From Pelagophyceae sp. CCMP2097 (lineage: Eukaryota; Sar; Pelagophyceae), in the NCBI GenBank assembly GCA_026770575.1, contig MU657196.1, positions 294,022-319,418 on the forward strand: a stretch of 25,397 bases of DNA, read 5' to 3'. Below, piece by piece: positions 10,333 through 17,927 of this stretch (within the stretch, counting starts at the first letter, position 1; every line of letters begins with the position of its first letter). The notes beneath the pieces were generated by a model. That model made no database searches. It saw nothing but the letters and a program-made list of their open reading frames with translations, and was not told where the DNA came from. Both the position numbers and the translations under genes were made by a program.

Positions 10333-11568
10333 TCAGCCGAGCGCTCGCCTTATCGCCGGCGTCATCTCCGGCGGGCGTGGCGGTGTGAAGCGCGTGTCTG
10401 CAGAGACTTCTGCCCACTCTTCGTAGTCGTTCGTGGGCTGGAACTTTGTGGGCCAATGAGTCGTCGTCTCGCCCCGCGCCACGGACTCGCGCCGCCGCGA
10501 AAGGACGTCTTCGGGCGTGCCTTCACGCGGGGCCCAGGTGACGTACGCCACGGCGCGCGTCAGGCCGGCGCCCGAGTCGGAGTTCGCGGGTGTGGTGCAG
10601 TGCACCGTGCGCGAGTCCCAGACGAGCAAATCGCCCGCCTCGAGGAGGGCCACGGTCTGCCGCGCCTGCATGCCGTGCACCGCGTCCTGATGCGGGATCT
10701 CAAAGTAGTCGAATCCGCATGCCGCGACGTCTTGCGCGTAGTCCGAAGCGAGGCGTGAGAAGACGTCCGCGTGGCTGCCTTTTACGACGACGTTGCCGCC
10801 GCCGCCGCGTTGGACGGGGAGGAGGTTGAGAAAGCCCTGGAGCATGCAAAAGTCGCGGCGGAGGACCGGATGCTGGTCCACGTGCAGCCACCCTAAGGAC
10901 CTGGACTTATCGCCTCGGACCGGGCGGAAGCAGGCGCACCGTCGCGTGTGCGCTGGCCAGGGAGCCAGACGGTGGCGCCGTCGAGGGAGCAGAGCAGGTC
11001 GTCCGCCTCGTCTGCGGTCGCGCCCTTGCCGCGCCAGAGGTGCGCAAAGGCCGCGCGGACGTTTGGCCGCGTGCGGACGAACCACATGAACTCCGACTGG
11101 CCGATGCCGAACTGTGCGCGCCGTCGAGGAACCGCGAGGGCCCGGCCGGAGATAGGCCCCGGGATCGAGGCCCCGGCATCGAGGGCTCGTAGAGAGGACC
11201 CGAGAGAGGCGAATATCTCGGGACCGCCATCGAGAGACGCGGTCTCTCGGGACGTGATCTATAGAGGATCTCTCGGGACGTGGTCTCTGGTTACCATGGT
11301 GCGGACGCGGCTTGTCGACCCACGCCAAGATGCCCGCGTCTCCCACCGTCGGCGGCCAGTTCGGGGCCCACGTCGCGGCGTCGTTGCGGTCGAGGCCGCT
11401 GCCGAGGGCCTCGAGGTAGTCCCAGAGCAGGTCGAGGGCTTTGGCGACGTCGGGGGGGCTGAGGATGTTTTGGAAGGCAACGAAACCGTGTTCGCTCAAG
11501 TAGTCCGCCGCCCCGGTGTCGTCGACGCGGAACCGCGGCACGGCGACATACCGCGGCTGGAACACCAT
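10333..11568 (-). CDS. Phytanoyl-CoA dioxygenase (PhyH)-like 2-oxoglutarate/Fe(II) oxygenase
   Basis: The C-terminal exon (10892-10333) has the metal-binding HVD near residues 144-146 (GWLHVDQHP), a distal His in WDSRTVHCTTPA (about 238) and the 2-oxoglutarate-binding Arg in LTRAVAYVTW (about 253). This is the complete facial triad set for a PhyH-family hydroxylase; the substrate is unknown. The middle exon (11111-10940) carries GIGQSEFMW, a motif frequent in algal PhyH proteins. Intron 10893-10939 (47 bp, GTGCGC...TAG) is clean. The first intron ends at 11112. Its donor is either 11319 (GTCGAC, which keeps phase and yields about 326 residues) or 11294 (GTAACC, a better site but out of phase). 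That intron is long and repetitive. ATG 11568 starts the N-terminal domain (MVFQPRYVAVPRF). Confidence 0.85.
   Translation of the reverse strand: MVFQPRYVAVPRFRVDDTGAADYLSEHGFVAFQNILSPPDVAKALDLLWDYLEALGSGLDRNDAATWAPNWPPTVGDAGILAWVDKPRPHHGNQRPRPERSSIDHVPRDRVSRWRSRDIRLSRVLSTSPRCRGLDPGAYLRPGPRGSSTARTVRHRPVGVHVVRPHAAKRPRGLCAPLARQGRDRRRGGRPALLPRRRHRLAPWPAHTRRCACFRPVRGDKSRSLGWLHVDQHPVLRRDFCMLQGFLNLLPVQRGGGGNVVVKGSHADVFSRLASDYAQDVAACGFDYFEIPHQDAVHGMQARQTVALLEAGDLLVWDSRTVHCTTPANSDSGAGLTRAVAYVTWAPREGTPEDVLSRRRESVARGETTTHWPTKFQPTNDYEEWAEVSADTRFTPPRPPEMTPAIRRALG
11112..11319 (-). repeat. Repetitive first intron of the PhyH-like gene
   Basis: About 180-208 bp, depending on the donor. It contains repeated GATCGAGGCCCCGG/CATCGAGGGC and TCTCTCGGGACGTG blocks; the second occurs twice, about 29 bp apart. 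It is longer and more repetitive than the 47-bp intron downstream in the same gene. Confidence 0.5.
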
Positions 11569-11917
11569 GGCCGCCTTTCAGGGGCGGGCCCAGACCGCTT
11601 CTGCTAAAACTCATTTAGCGACGGCCGCAGCGCGCAGTGCCAGAATGTTTTTTTCCCCTCAGCTCCGAGTCCGCGGCCCCGCCGAGCGCTCGACGTGCAA
11701 AGAGGCTGCCCCGGCGAGCCCCGGACGGGACGTCCTGGGGGCGTTCTCGTCCGAGGTACCAGAGGCGTTATCATAGGAATCCCTATGGCACCGTGCACTT
11801 ATCATAGGAAATCCTAGACCGCCGTGCACGGGCACAGAGCACGCGTCCTCACGTGCCCGGCGCCGCCGGCGGCCGCGCGGCACTCGCGCTGCCGCGTCGC
11901 CCCGCGCGCGGCGCGTC
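11569..11917. other. Intergenic region between divergent PhyH-like and AP2-fragment genes
   Basis: No reading frame is supported. It would hold the promoters of the dioxygenase gene (leftward) and the AP2-like gene (rightward). Its only clear structure is the tandem pair at 11769-11829. Confidence 0.5.
11769..11829. repeat. Two tandem copies of a 30-31-bp unit containing a TAGGAA..CCTA near-palindrome
   Basis: The units start at 11769 and 11799. Each begins TTATCATAGGAA, contains a near-palindrome (ATAGGAATCCCTAT; ATAGGAAATCCTAG) and ends CCGTGCAC. Confidence 0.7.
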
Positions 11918-12247
11918 ATGGTGGCGCTGAGCGTGGCCGCGTGCCTCCGCAGAGCGCGCGCGGACTTTGAGGCAACGGCCGCGATCATTGCTCGTATGCT
12001 AGACGCCTGCACGGCGGCGGTCGCCGCGGCGGCAGTCCAGGCCACCCCCTTCACGTACCGCAGCGCCGAAACGGCGGTGGCGCCGCATCCGCGCGGCTCA
12101 AAGCGGCCGAGCGACGCGGCGGCGGCGGGCGCCGCGCCGCGCCAGCTGTCAAGTGTGCCGCCGGGGCGGCAAAACGCACTCTCGCAGTATATCGGCGTGA
12201 GCTGGTCGCAAGACCACGGTCAGTGGTACGCATGGAGTGATACTTAA
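11918..12247 (+). CDS. AP2-domain protein fragment (truncated or incompletely resolved paralogue)
   Basis: The ATG at 11918 opens a frame with an Ala-rich helical N-terminal region, a basic linker (GSKRPSDAA) and the start of an AP2/ERF-type DNA-binding domain (SQYIGVSWSQDHGQWYAW). The frame stops at 12247, about 18 residues into the roughly 60-residue domain. The layout of helix, basic linker and AP2 start matches the complete gene on the opposite strand at 12354-13472, so the two are probably diverged paralogues. A GTACGC at about 12227 could be a donor and GATGCTGCAG at about 12271-12280 an acceptor, but the frame that would follow does not complete an AP2 domain. I therefore treat it as truncated unless RNA shows otherwise. 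Confidence 0.55.
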   Translation: MVALSVAACLRRARADFEATAAIIARMLDACTAAVAAAAVQATPFTYRSAETAVAPHPRGSKRPSDAAAAGAAPRQLSSVPPGRQNALSQYIGVSWSQDHGQWYAWSDT

Positions 12248-12353
12248 AACATTTGATGAGAGACTATTGGATGCTGCAGGAAAGCGCCGAGGCCGCCTTG
12301 GGCGCAGGTGTCGCCTTTTTGCGCGCGGGTGGCCCTTTCGATTGCGGCGCGGC

Positions 12354-13472
12354 TTACCGGGAGTCGCAGGCGTCAAATTGAGAATGACCGCCGGTGACCG
12401 GGTCCCAGAGCGTCGCTTTCAGGCCGAGCTGCTCCGCCGACTGCGCGTCCTCGAACTCCACGAGGTAGTGCCACACGGATTCGTGCGACGGGTCGTACTT
12501 CACCTAGGCGTCCGAGTGACTGCGAGTCGAAGACGGCAGCGGCTTCCTTCTGACGACCCACCTCGGTCAGTTGCGCCGCGATGAACTCTAGCGTGCCTCC
12601 GCCGATTAAGTACGTCAGCAGGACTTGCAGCGGGACCTACGGTTTGAGAGGGTCGTCCAAAGCACGAATGATCGTTGGCGCTATCTCTTCGATCATGATG
12701 TGTATCAGCATACCTCGAGCTTCGAGACGTAGAGCTCGTCGAGCGTCGGAAAGTTGAGAGCCATGCCCGGCATGTGCAGCCTCGTGAACGAGTCGACTGC
12801 CAAAGCTGCATCCTGCTCGTCTTCGTGGTACCCGAGGTGCTGCATTTTCCCGTCGAGGCCGTGGCGCTTGCCGCGCTTGATACTGGCTTGCCAGCGGTTC
12901 AACCGTTGGTTAAAGTTGACCCCGTGGAACTCGGACGACATTTCCTTCGCGAGGGCGATTGGGATTGATTCTCATGCGCACTTAAGATGGGAATTCCTAT
13001 GCAAAGCGCACCGGATTCTCGAGCAAGACTCGAGCAAGACGCCGTCCTTTTCCAAGTTCACCTTGATGTTCGCCAGATTCGCTTGGATCACGGCCGCGTT
13101 GTACGCCCGGGCCGCCTCTTCCTCGACGTCGAAGCAGCCCACATGCACAGCTCGGCCCGCCGCACCTCTAAATCCTGCACGCCATTTGTACTCTCTCTTG
13201 TCCCACCAAACGCCGTAGTACTTCGACGAGTGCGCCGTCCCGCGCCGAGCGCTCTTGACGACGGCTGCGCCGTCCGCGGCCTCGCTCGACCGCTTCGCGC
13301 CGCGCGACGACGGCGCGGCCGTCGGCGCATCGCCATCGACACTGCGCGGCACCGACGACGCTGCCTGGACCGCCTCGTCGCCGAGCAACGCCGCGCACGC
13401 GTCGGCCAGTCGCGCGTACGGCTTCGCCATTTCTCGAAAGTTTGCGCGCAAGCTGCTTAAGAACGCGGTCAT
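12354..13472 (-). CDS. Two-AP2-domain protein, putative DNA-binding transcription factor, four exons
   Basis: Exons, read leftward, are 13472-13041, 12944-12714, 12636-12562 and 12503-12354, giving 295 residues. Domain 1 (about residues 82-138) contains SSKYYGVWWDKREYKW and the helix EEEAARAYNAAVIQAN. Domain 2 (about 147-210) contains SSEFHGVNFNQRLNRW and EDEQDAALAVDSF. Both fit AP2/ERF-type domains, which bind DNA through a three-stranded sheet. The third and fourth exons (VPLQVLLTYLIGGGTLEF; ESVWHYLVEFEDAQSAEQL) form a C-terminal part I cannot name. Donors GTATGC and GTGGGT are clean. The first intron's donor (GTCTTG at 13040) is chosen only because it keeps phase. The N-terminal segment is duplicated upstream (13501-13684), so an alternative start at 13659 exists, but that frame does not reach the AP2 domains. 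Confidence 0.8.
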
Positions 13473-13684
13473 CTCGGGGTTCAGCGCCGCCGTAACGTTC
13501 GTCGGCGCATCGCCATCGACTCGGACCGCTGCACAGTTTCGACGACGCCGCCTGGGCCGCCTCGTCGCCGAGCGCCGTCGCGCACGCGTCGGCCAGTCGC
13601 GCGTACGGCCTCGCCATTTCTCGAAAGTTTGCGCGCAAGCAGCTGATGAACGCGGCCATCTCGGGGTTCAGCGCCGCCGTAACG
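13321..13684. repeat. Tandem duplication of an approximately 180-bp segment of the AP2 gene 5' end
   Basis: Copy 1 is 13321-13500 and copy 2 about 13501-13684. Both start GTCGGCGCATCGCCATCGAC and end GTTCAGCGCCGCCGTAACGTT. On the minus strand each encodes the same N-terminal peptide (LRANFREMA then PYARLADACA). The copies differ at scattered bases, so the duplication is not brand new. Confidence 0.85.
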
Positions 13685-13982
13685 TTAGAGGATCACGCGT
13701 CGCGTGGGGGCGCCGATTTTTGCGCGTCGCAGGGCCGCCCTCCGCTTCGGACACCTTCATCGGATAACCGGCGGCGCCTCGCAGCGCGGCGCGCCGGACC
13801 TCGCGGAGGATCCTGGTAGGAGTCCTAGGACAGTCGGAACTTGGGCCGCGCTATTGTGAACTGACTGCCGGGGAATTTCAGCGATAATTCTCGTCTTGCC
13901 AGTGGCACCGCAGTCGTGAGCGTGGCCACGCACAGCCCCCTGCGCTGCTCAGTCGCGTGCGTTTCGGGGCGAGCAGGACGCC
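13685..13982. other. Intergenic region upstream of the AP2 gene and downstream of the ectodomain gene
   Basis: No gene is supported. A TAGGAGTCCTA palindrome lies at 13817-13827. The composition dips slightly toward AT near 13850-13900. Confidence 0.4.
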
Positions 13983-15806
13983 TTAGATTGCCGGCGCGCC
14001 TTGCCGCTCAATGTCGTTTGTGGCCGCGAACGCCTCGTCGGCGGGCGGCGCTTCCGCGGGCGGGGCTTCCGAAGACGGCGCGTCGGCGGGCTGCCGCATT
14101 CGCGCCGCCTTTGCGTCCGCCGCTTTTGCGTCCGCCGCCTTTGCGTCCGCCGCCTTTGCGTCCGCCGCCTTAGCGGTTGTCGCCTTTGCGGTCGCCTTTT
14201 CGGTCTTCGGGGGCAGGTCGCCGAGGCGCGAGTCAATTCTCGCCGGCTGCGTCCGCCAGACGGCGGCGATGGTGCACGCGGCCATCAATGCCATGCCCAC
14301 GGAGCTGGCCAGAAGGACGTACGCGACGACGACTCGGAACGTGGGCCGGAAGGACCACGCCGGCCCGCGGGACCTTTTCGAAGGCGGCTTCGTCGGCGGC
14401 CTCGATGTCGCGGGCGACGGCGCGAGGGTCGCGCAGGCCTTGACGCGCACCTAGTCCGCATCGACTCAGGAGCATCACAGCGCCCCGCCGCCGTGCTGCG
14501 CACCTCGAGGATGACGCGGAGCTCTGCGACGATGCCGGCGACGCAGTAGTCAAAGTCGACGTCGTCGGAGACTTTCAGCGTCACCGACGCCGACCCAGTT
14601 TTGAGAAAGTGCGGCGTGACGTCGTACGGCGTTGGCCGGCAGCGGTCCCAGATGACGCACTGCGACGTGTCCCCGTCGACGCAGTCGCCCGCAAAGTGCG
14701 TCGCGTTGGGCAGGAAGATTGCTGAAAGACCGGCGCCGCGAAAGTCGCCGCGGATCTCGACATCGAGCGTCGCGGACAGGACGGAGTCCGCTTCGAGGCC
14801 GGGCATCTCCAGGAACACGCCGAGCTCGCGCGGGAACGCGCCGCTCGCCAGCACCTACGCGCGGGAAGTCGGCGAGAGGCTCTCGTTTGCAAAAGACGCA
14901 CCGCTTCGGCCATGCGGAACATGGACATGGAGCCCGTGAGCTCGCAGGGCACCGTCGGCCCAAAGTTCACCGTCGGCAAAGAGCTGGGCCGCGCCGGCGT
15001 CGGCCGATCCGTAAAGGCCACGGGGCGCTGCGTCGGCACGGGCCGCGGCGCGAGCGTCGGCGCCGACGACGGCGCCGGCGTCTGCGTGGGCACCAGGGAA
15101 GCAGAGGGTTCCAAAGTCGCGGGTGCCCTCGTCGGTTCGGGCGAGGGCCGCGCGGCGCACGTTTCGATTCGGAGCGTGGTCTCGAACTCGGCCCACGCTC
15201 CGCCCGGGCAGTAGTCAAAGTCCACCGACGGCGAGATGGCCACGCGCACGTCGACAAAGCCGTCCCTCGACAACAACGCCAGCGCGTCGAGTTTCTGGGG
15301 CGCGTCGTGCCACGTGGCGCATTGGGAGATAGCGCCGCCGTCGGCCCGGTCCATCGCCGAGCCCACCGTTATCGTCGCAAAGCCGGGGGGGTTAAAGTCG
15401 CCTAGACGCCGGCGTCGGCTAAAACCCTGGCCGTTTTCGCACGCACTTTCCGCACGCACCACGGAGCCTCGTCGTGACGAACGCGTTTACGACTTGGCGT
15501 CCGGGCAATCTTAAGATGTCTGAAGCGTCCAGACGCGCCACCACGTCCGCGCCGGGACTATACATGCTCCGCGCCGCACCTAGATCCAAAGTGGGCCACT
15601 TTAACCATCGGCACGCCGCTCAAGGCCCGCCGTCGGCCGCGCCGCAGACCGCCCCGGAATGTTCCTCTCGGTTGAGCCGCAGACGCCGCCTTTGAATAAG
15701 CACTTCGCAGCAGCGTCGCCGGCGCGGCGCAGCCCTCGTCCGCGGCAGCCAGCGCGGCGCAGAGCAGCGCGGCCCCGACGGGCCAGCGCGGGGACCCAAA
15801 CGTCAT
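13983..15806 (-). CDS. Type I membrane protein with two copies of a Cys-containing ectodomain and a KAADA-repeat tail
   Basis: ATG 15806 (or 15851, 15 codons upstream in the same frame) begins a signal peptide (WPVGAALLCAALAAADEG). The following small exon ends at 15460. Clean exons are then 15401-14902, 14854-14504 and 14450-13983, with introns of 58, 47 and 53 bp (donors GTGCGT, GTGCGT, GTGCGC). The junction between exon 1 and the exon ending at 15460 is unresolved. Two homologous modules carry RGDF, a QC..W motif and VDFDYC..G..AE; a Pro/Thr-rich linker (TRAPATLEPSASLVPTQTPA) separates them. One transmembrane helix follows (VVVAYVLLASSVGMALMAA), then an Ala/Lys/Asp cytoplasmic tail with KAADA repeats. 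I know no name for the module. A cell-surface role is inferred. Confidence 0.75.
14104..14172 (-). repeat. 15-bp coding minisatellite encoding KAADA repeats
   Basis: The plus-strand unit TTTGCGTCCGCCGCC is repeated four times with few changes, giving (KAADA)n in the cytoplasmic tail of the membrane protein. Degenerate copies (KATAKATT) precede it. Confidence 0.85.
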
Positions 15807-15885
15807 CGCATGTTTCTCCGGCTTTTTTTGCGGGTTTGACGAAATTTTCATTTCTGCCTTTGACGATCACCCTTTGGCGACTGTG
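15807..15885. promoter_or_regulatory. Putative bidirectional promoter between the ectodomain and Mini-III genes
   Basis: Only 79 bp separate the two outward-facing start codons (34 bp if ATG 15851 is used). The segment is AT-richer than its surroundings, with a T-rich run (15822-15830) and GAAATTTTCATTT at 15841-15853. No TATA box is evident. A shared promoter is inferred from spacing only. Confidence 0.4.
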
Positions 15886-16737
15886 ATGCTCTTCCTCGTG
15901 CTGGGCTCGCTCCTCTCGGCGGCGCCGCGCAATCTGCGGCCTCACGCGGCCCTGCCCACAAACGCCGAGGCGGCGCCGCCCCTCGCGCCGAGTGAGAAGC
16001 CGCGCGTGGCATCCATCGGGTGAACCCGAGGCACCATCGCAGGCGACCTCGCTCGCCTGAGCCCCAACGCGCTGGCCTACGTGCGTCGCACGCAAGCGCG
16101 GCGGCGTACCACCGGGCGTTTCATCGTCGATGCAGTGATCGCCGTGCGTAGGTCGGCGACGCGGTCCTCGAACTCTTCTGGCGTGCGTCGATTCGCTCCC
16201 GCCGCGGCCTCGCCGCGGCGTCTTGAAACGGACATCAGGCACGCGCAGCGTCTGGCCGCCGGGCAAGCTCGCCTCGCAGCAACAGAACGTGCGTGCATCG
16301 ATCCGCCGCCGCGCGCGGCCTCCGTCACCGTAAAGCGAGAAAGGCCGTCAACCGAGCGTGCGCGCGCCGCAGGTCGTCGCCGCGATCCGCGCGGAGACGC
16401 AGGCGCGCGTGCTGCGCGCTTTGGTGGACCGCAGCGGCCGCGACGGCGAGTTCGCCCTCGCGGAAAACGAACTCGGCGTCTTCAAGCGGGGTGCGCATCC
16501 ATCGACGCACCGCACGTTTCCGGGACGTCACACGCCCCGCACACAGGCCGCAACGCGTGCGCGCGGCGCGGCCCGCTGCGGCTGAAGGCGTCGGTTTACC
16601 AGGACGCGTCCGGCTTGGAGGCGCTCGTCGGGTACCTGTACTACGCCGACTCGGAAAGATGCGACGCGCTCCTCGCTGCCCTCGCCAGGATACACGCGCT
16701 CCCGGACTACGGCGAGGCGCCTGAGGGAGGGCGATGA
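15886..16737 (+). CDS. Mini-ribonuclease III (RNase III catalytic domain only), six exons
   Basis: Exons 15886-15991, 16043-16080, 16152-16182, 16239-16288, 16373-16490 and 16547-16737 join in frame to give 177 residues. Introns are 51, 71, 56, 84 and 56 bp (donors GTGAGA, GTGCGT three times, GTGCGC). The product shows the Mini-III signature in order: LSPNALAYVGDAVLELFWR (residues 41-59), VWPPGKL, VVAAIRAETQ, FKRGRNA (112-118) and GLEALVGYLYY (138-147). Asp51 and Glu139 are the expected metal-binding catalytic residues. There is no dsRNA-binding domain. In bacteria and plant chloroplasts such enzymes mature 23S rRNA or trim intron RNA. The N-terminal hydrophobic segment (MLFLVLGSLLSAA) suggests export or plastid targeting, although no Phe follows the likely cleavage site. 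Confidence 0.88.
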
Positions 16738-17014
16738 CGCCCCGGGGAAAAGGTTTTGCGCTTTAAGTCGTTCGAGGCTTTGCCGTCCAAGCGCCCGCGC
16801 CCGGGACCTCTCGAAGACCACCAGCGGCGGGGTCTCGGACGACCGTGGCGTCCGACGCACGCCCCTCCGAAGCGTCGCCGAAATAAGGATTTGATAGCCT
16901 TGCGAAGGTCTGACACCAACGCGACGTCGCGACTCGTATCTCCGCGCGCGCGCGACGACGCCTCGCGTCGCGGGAGGCGCAGCACGGGAGGCGCAGCGGC
17001 AGCGGACGTGGGAC

Positions 17015-17662
17015 ATGCTGGCGCGGCGAGGCCTCTGGCTATTGGCGCTGCTGGCGGGGCCGGCCGCGGCCTTCCCGGCGCCGCTTTCCAGGCGCGCGCG
17101 GCGCGCGGTATCGTCGAGCGCGGCGGCGACGGACGTGCTGCCGGGCCGCTGGCGCCTGGCGTTTCGGTTCCCGAACGACGAGGTGACAGTCATCGCGACG
17201 TTTGTCGACGAGGTCGGCTACGAGCCTCCCTGCGGCCGCGTCCTCCTCGCCGTCGACGGCGCCCAAGTCGACGGCGGCCGCTGGCAGCTGAGCGAGGACC
17301 CGGACGACGTCCGAGACGGGCTCTGGATCTGGGGACTGTTTAAAGACCCCCTCTACCCGTTCCTGCTCATGACGCTGGAGAGTTCAAGCCTGGGCCTCCC
17401 AGAGGGCGGCGCCTTGGCCATCCGCATCAACCACAAGTCACGGCCCAGCGACGACGCGCCCTTGCTCACGCGCGGCACCGTCGCGAGGCGCACGACGGAG
17501 ACGGCGCGTCTACTCTCCGGCGCCCGCATAAGACCGTATACTTGCGCCCTCTAGGCGGCCGCCGACCTCGCGGGGCTGGGCCAGGTCACGTACAACGTCG
17601 ACTCCGTCCTCGGCACCGTCGTCGCGCAGCTCGTCAAGGACAGCCCGCCGGCGGGATCCTAA
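17015..17662 (+). CDS. Conserved plastid-targeted protein of unknown function
   Basis: ATG 17015 starts a signal peptide ending in AAAFPAP, which matches the heterokont plastid rule (signal peptide followed by Phe at the cleavage point), and then a basic transit-like stretch (LSRRARRAVSSSAA). The mature part has WRLAFRFPNDEVTVIATF, LSEDPDDVRDGLWIWGLF and KDPLYPFLLMTLE. I do not recognise a named family. The continuous frame stops at 17552-17554. A second exon (17555-17662, ending ...GTVVAQLVKDSPPAGS) is in frame if an intron runs 17480-17554. Its donor GTCGCG is weak, so the C terminus is uncertain. Confidence 0.7.
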
Positions 17663-17927
17663 CGAGGCTCGGGAGGACAAACCGGGCACCACCGGGCACC
17701 AGCCGCCCCGTCGCACGCCAGAGGGCCTGTATTCGTTCCAGGGCGGGGCCACCTGCAGAGAGCCCGCCGCCTTACGCCGCGGCGGCGCGGCGCGACGGTG
17801 AAGGGTCCTCGAAAACTCCGAACATCGCCGATTCCAGTTCGCAAGGAGTTGCAGTGGATCAAGGCGGAGTCCGGCGGATTCTCTCGCGCTCAGGGCTGGC
17901 GGGCGAGGCGCCGCGCGTCGAGTCGCC
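17663..17927. other. Intergenic spacer, no gene seen
   Basis: The 265-bp gap between the plastid protein gene and the CPP1-like gene holds a short direct repeat (ACCGGGCACC, twice near 17680-17700) and no supported reading frame. Confidence 0.4.

Noticed and set aside
14581..15462. Single-exon ORF of 293 codons over the ectodomain gene
   Set aside because: It reads through introns 15402-15459 and 14855-14901. Splicing them gives two homologous domains, which the single ORF does not.
16220..16248. Candidate 29-bp intron in the Mini-III gene
   Set aside because: It also keeps frame, but a 56-bp intron (16183-16238) with the usual GTGCGT donor gives a better family match and a normal length.
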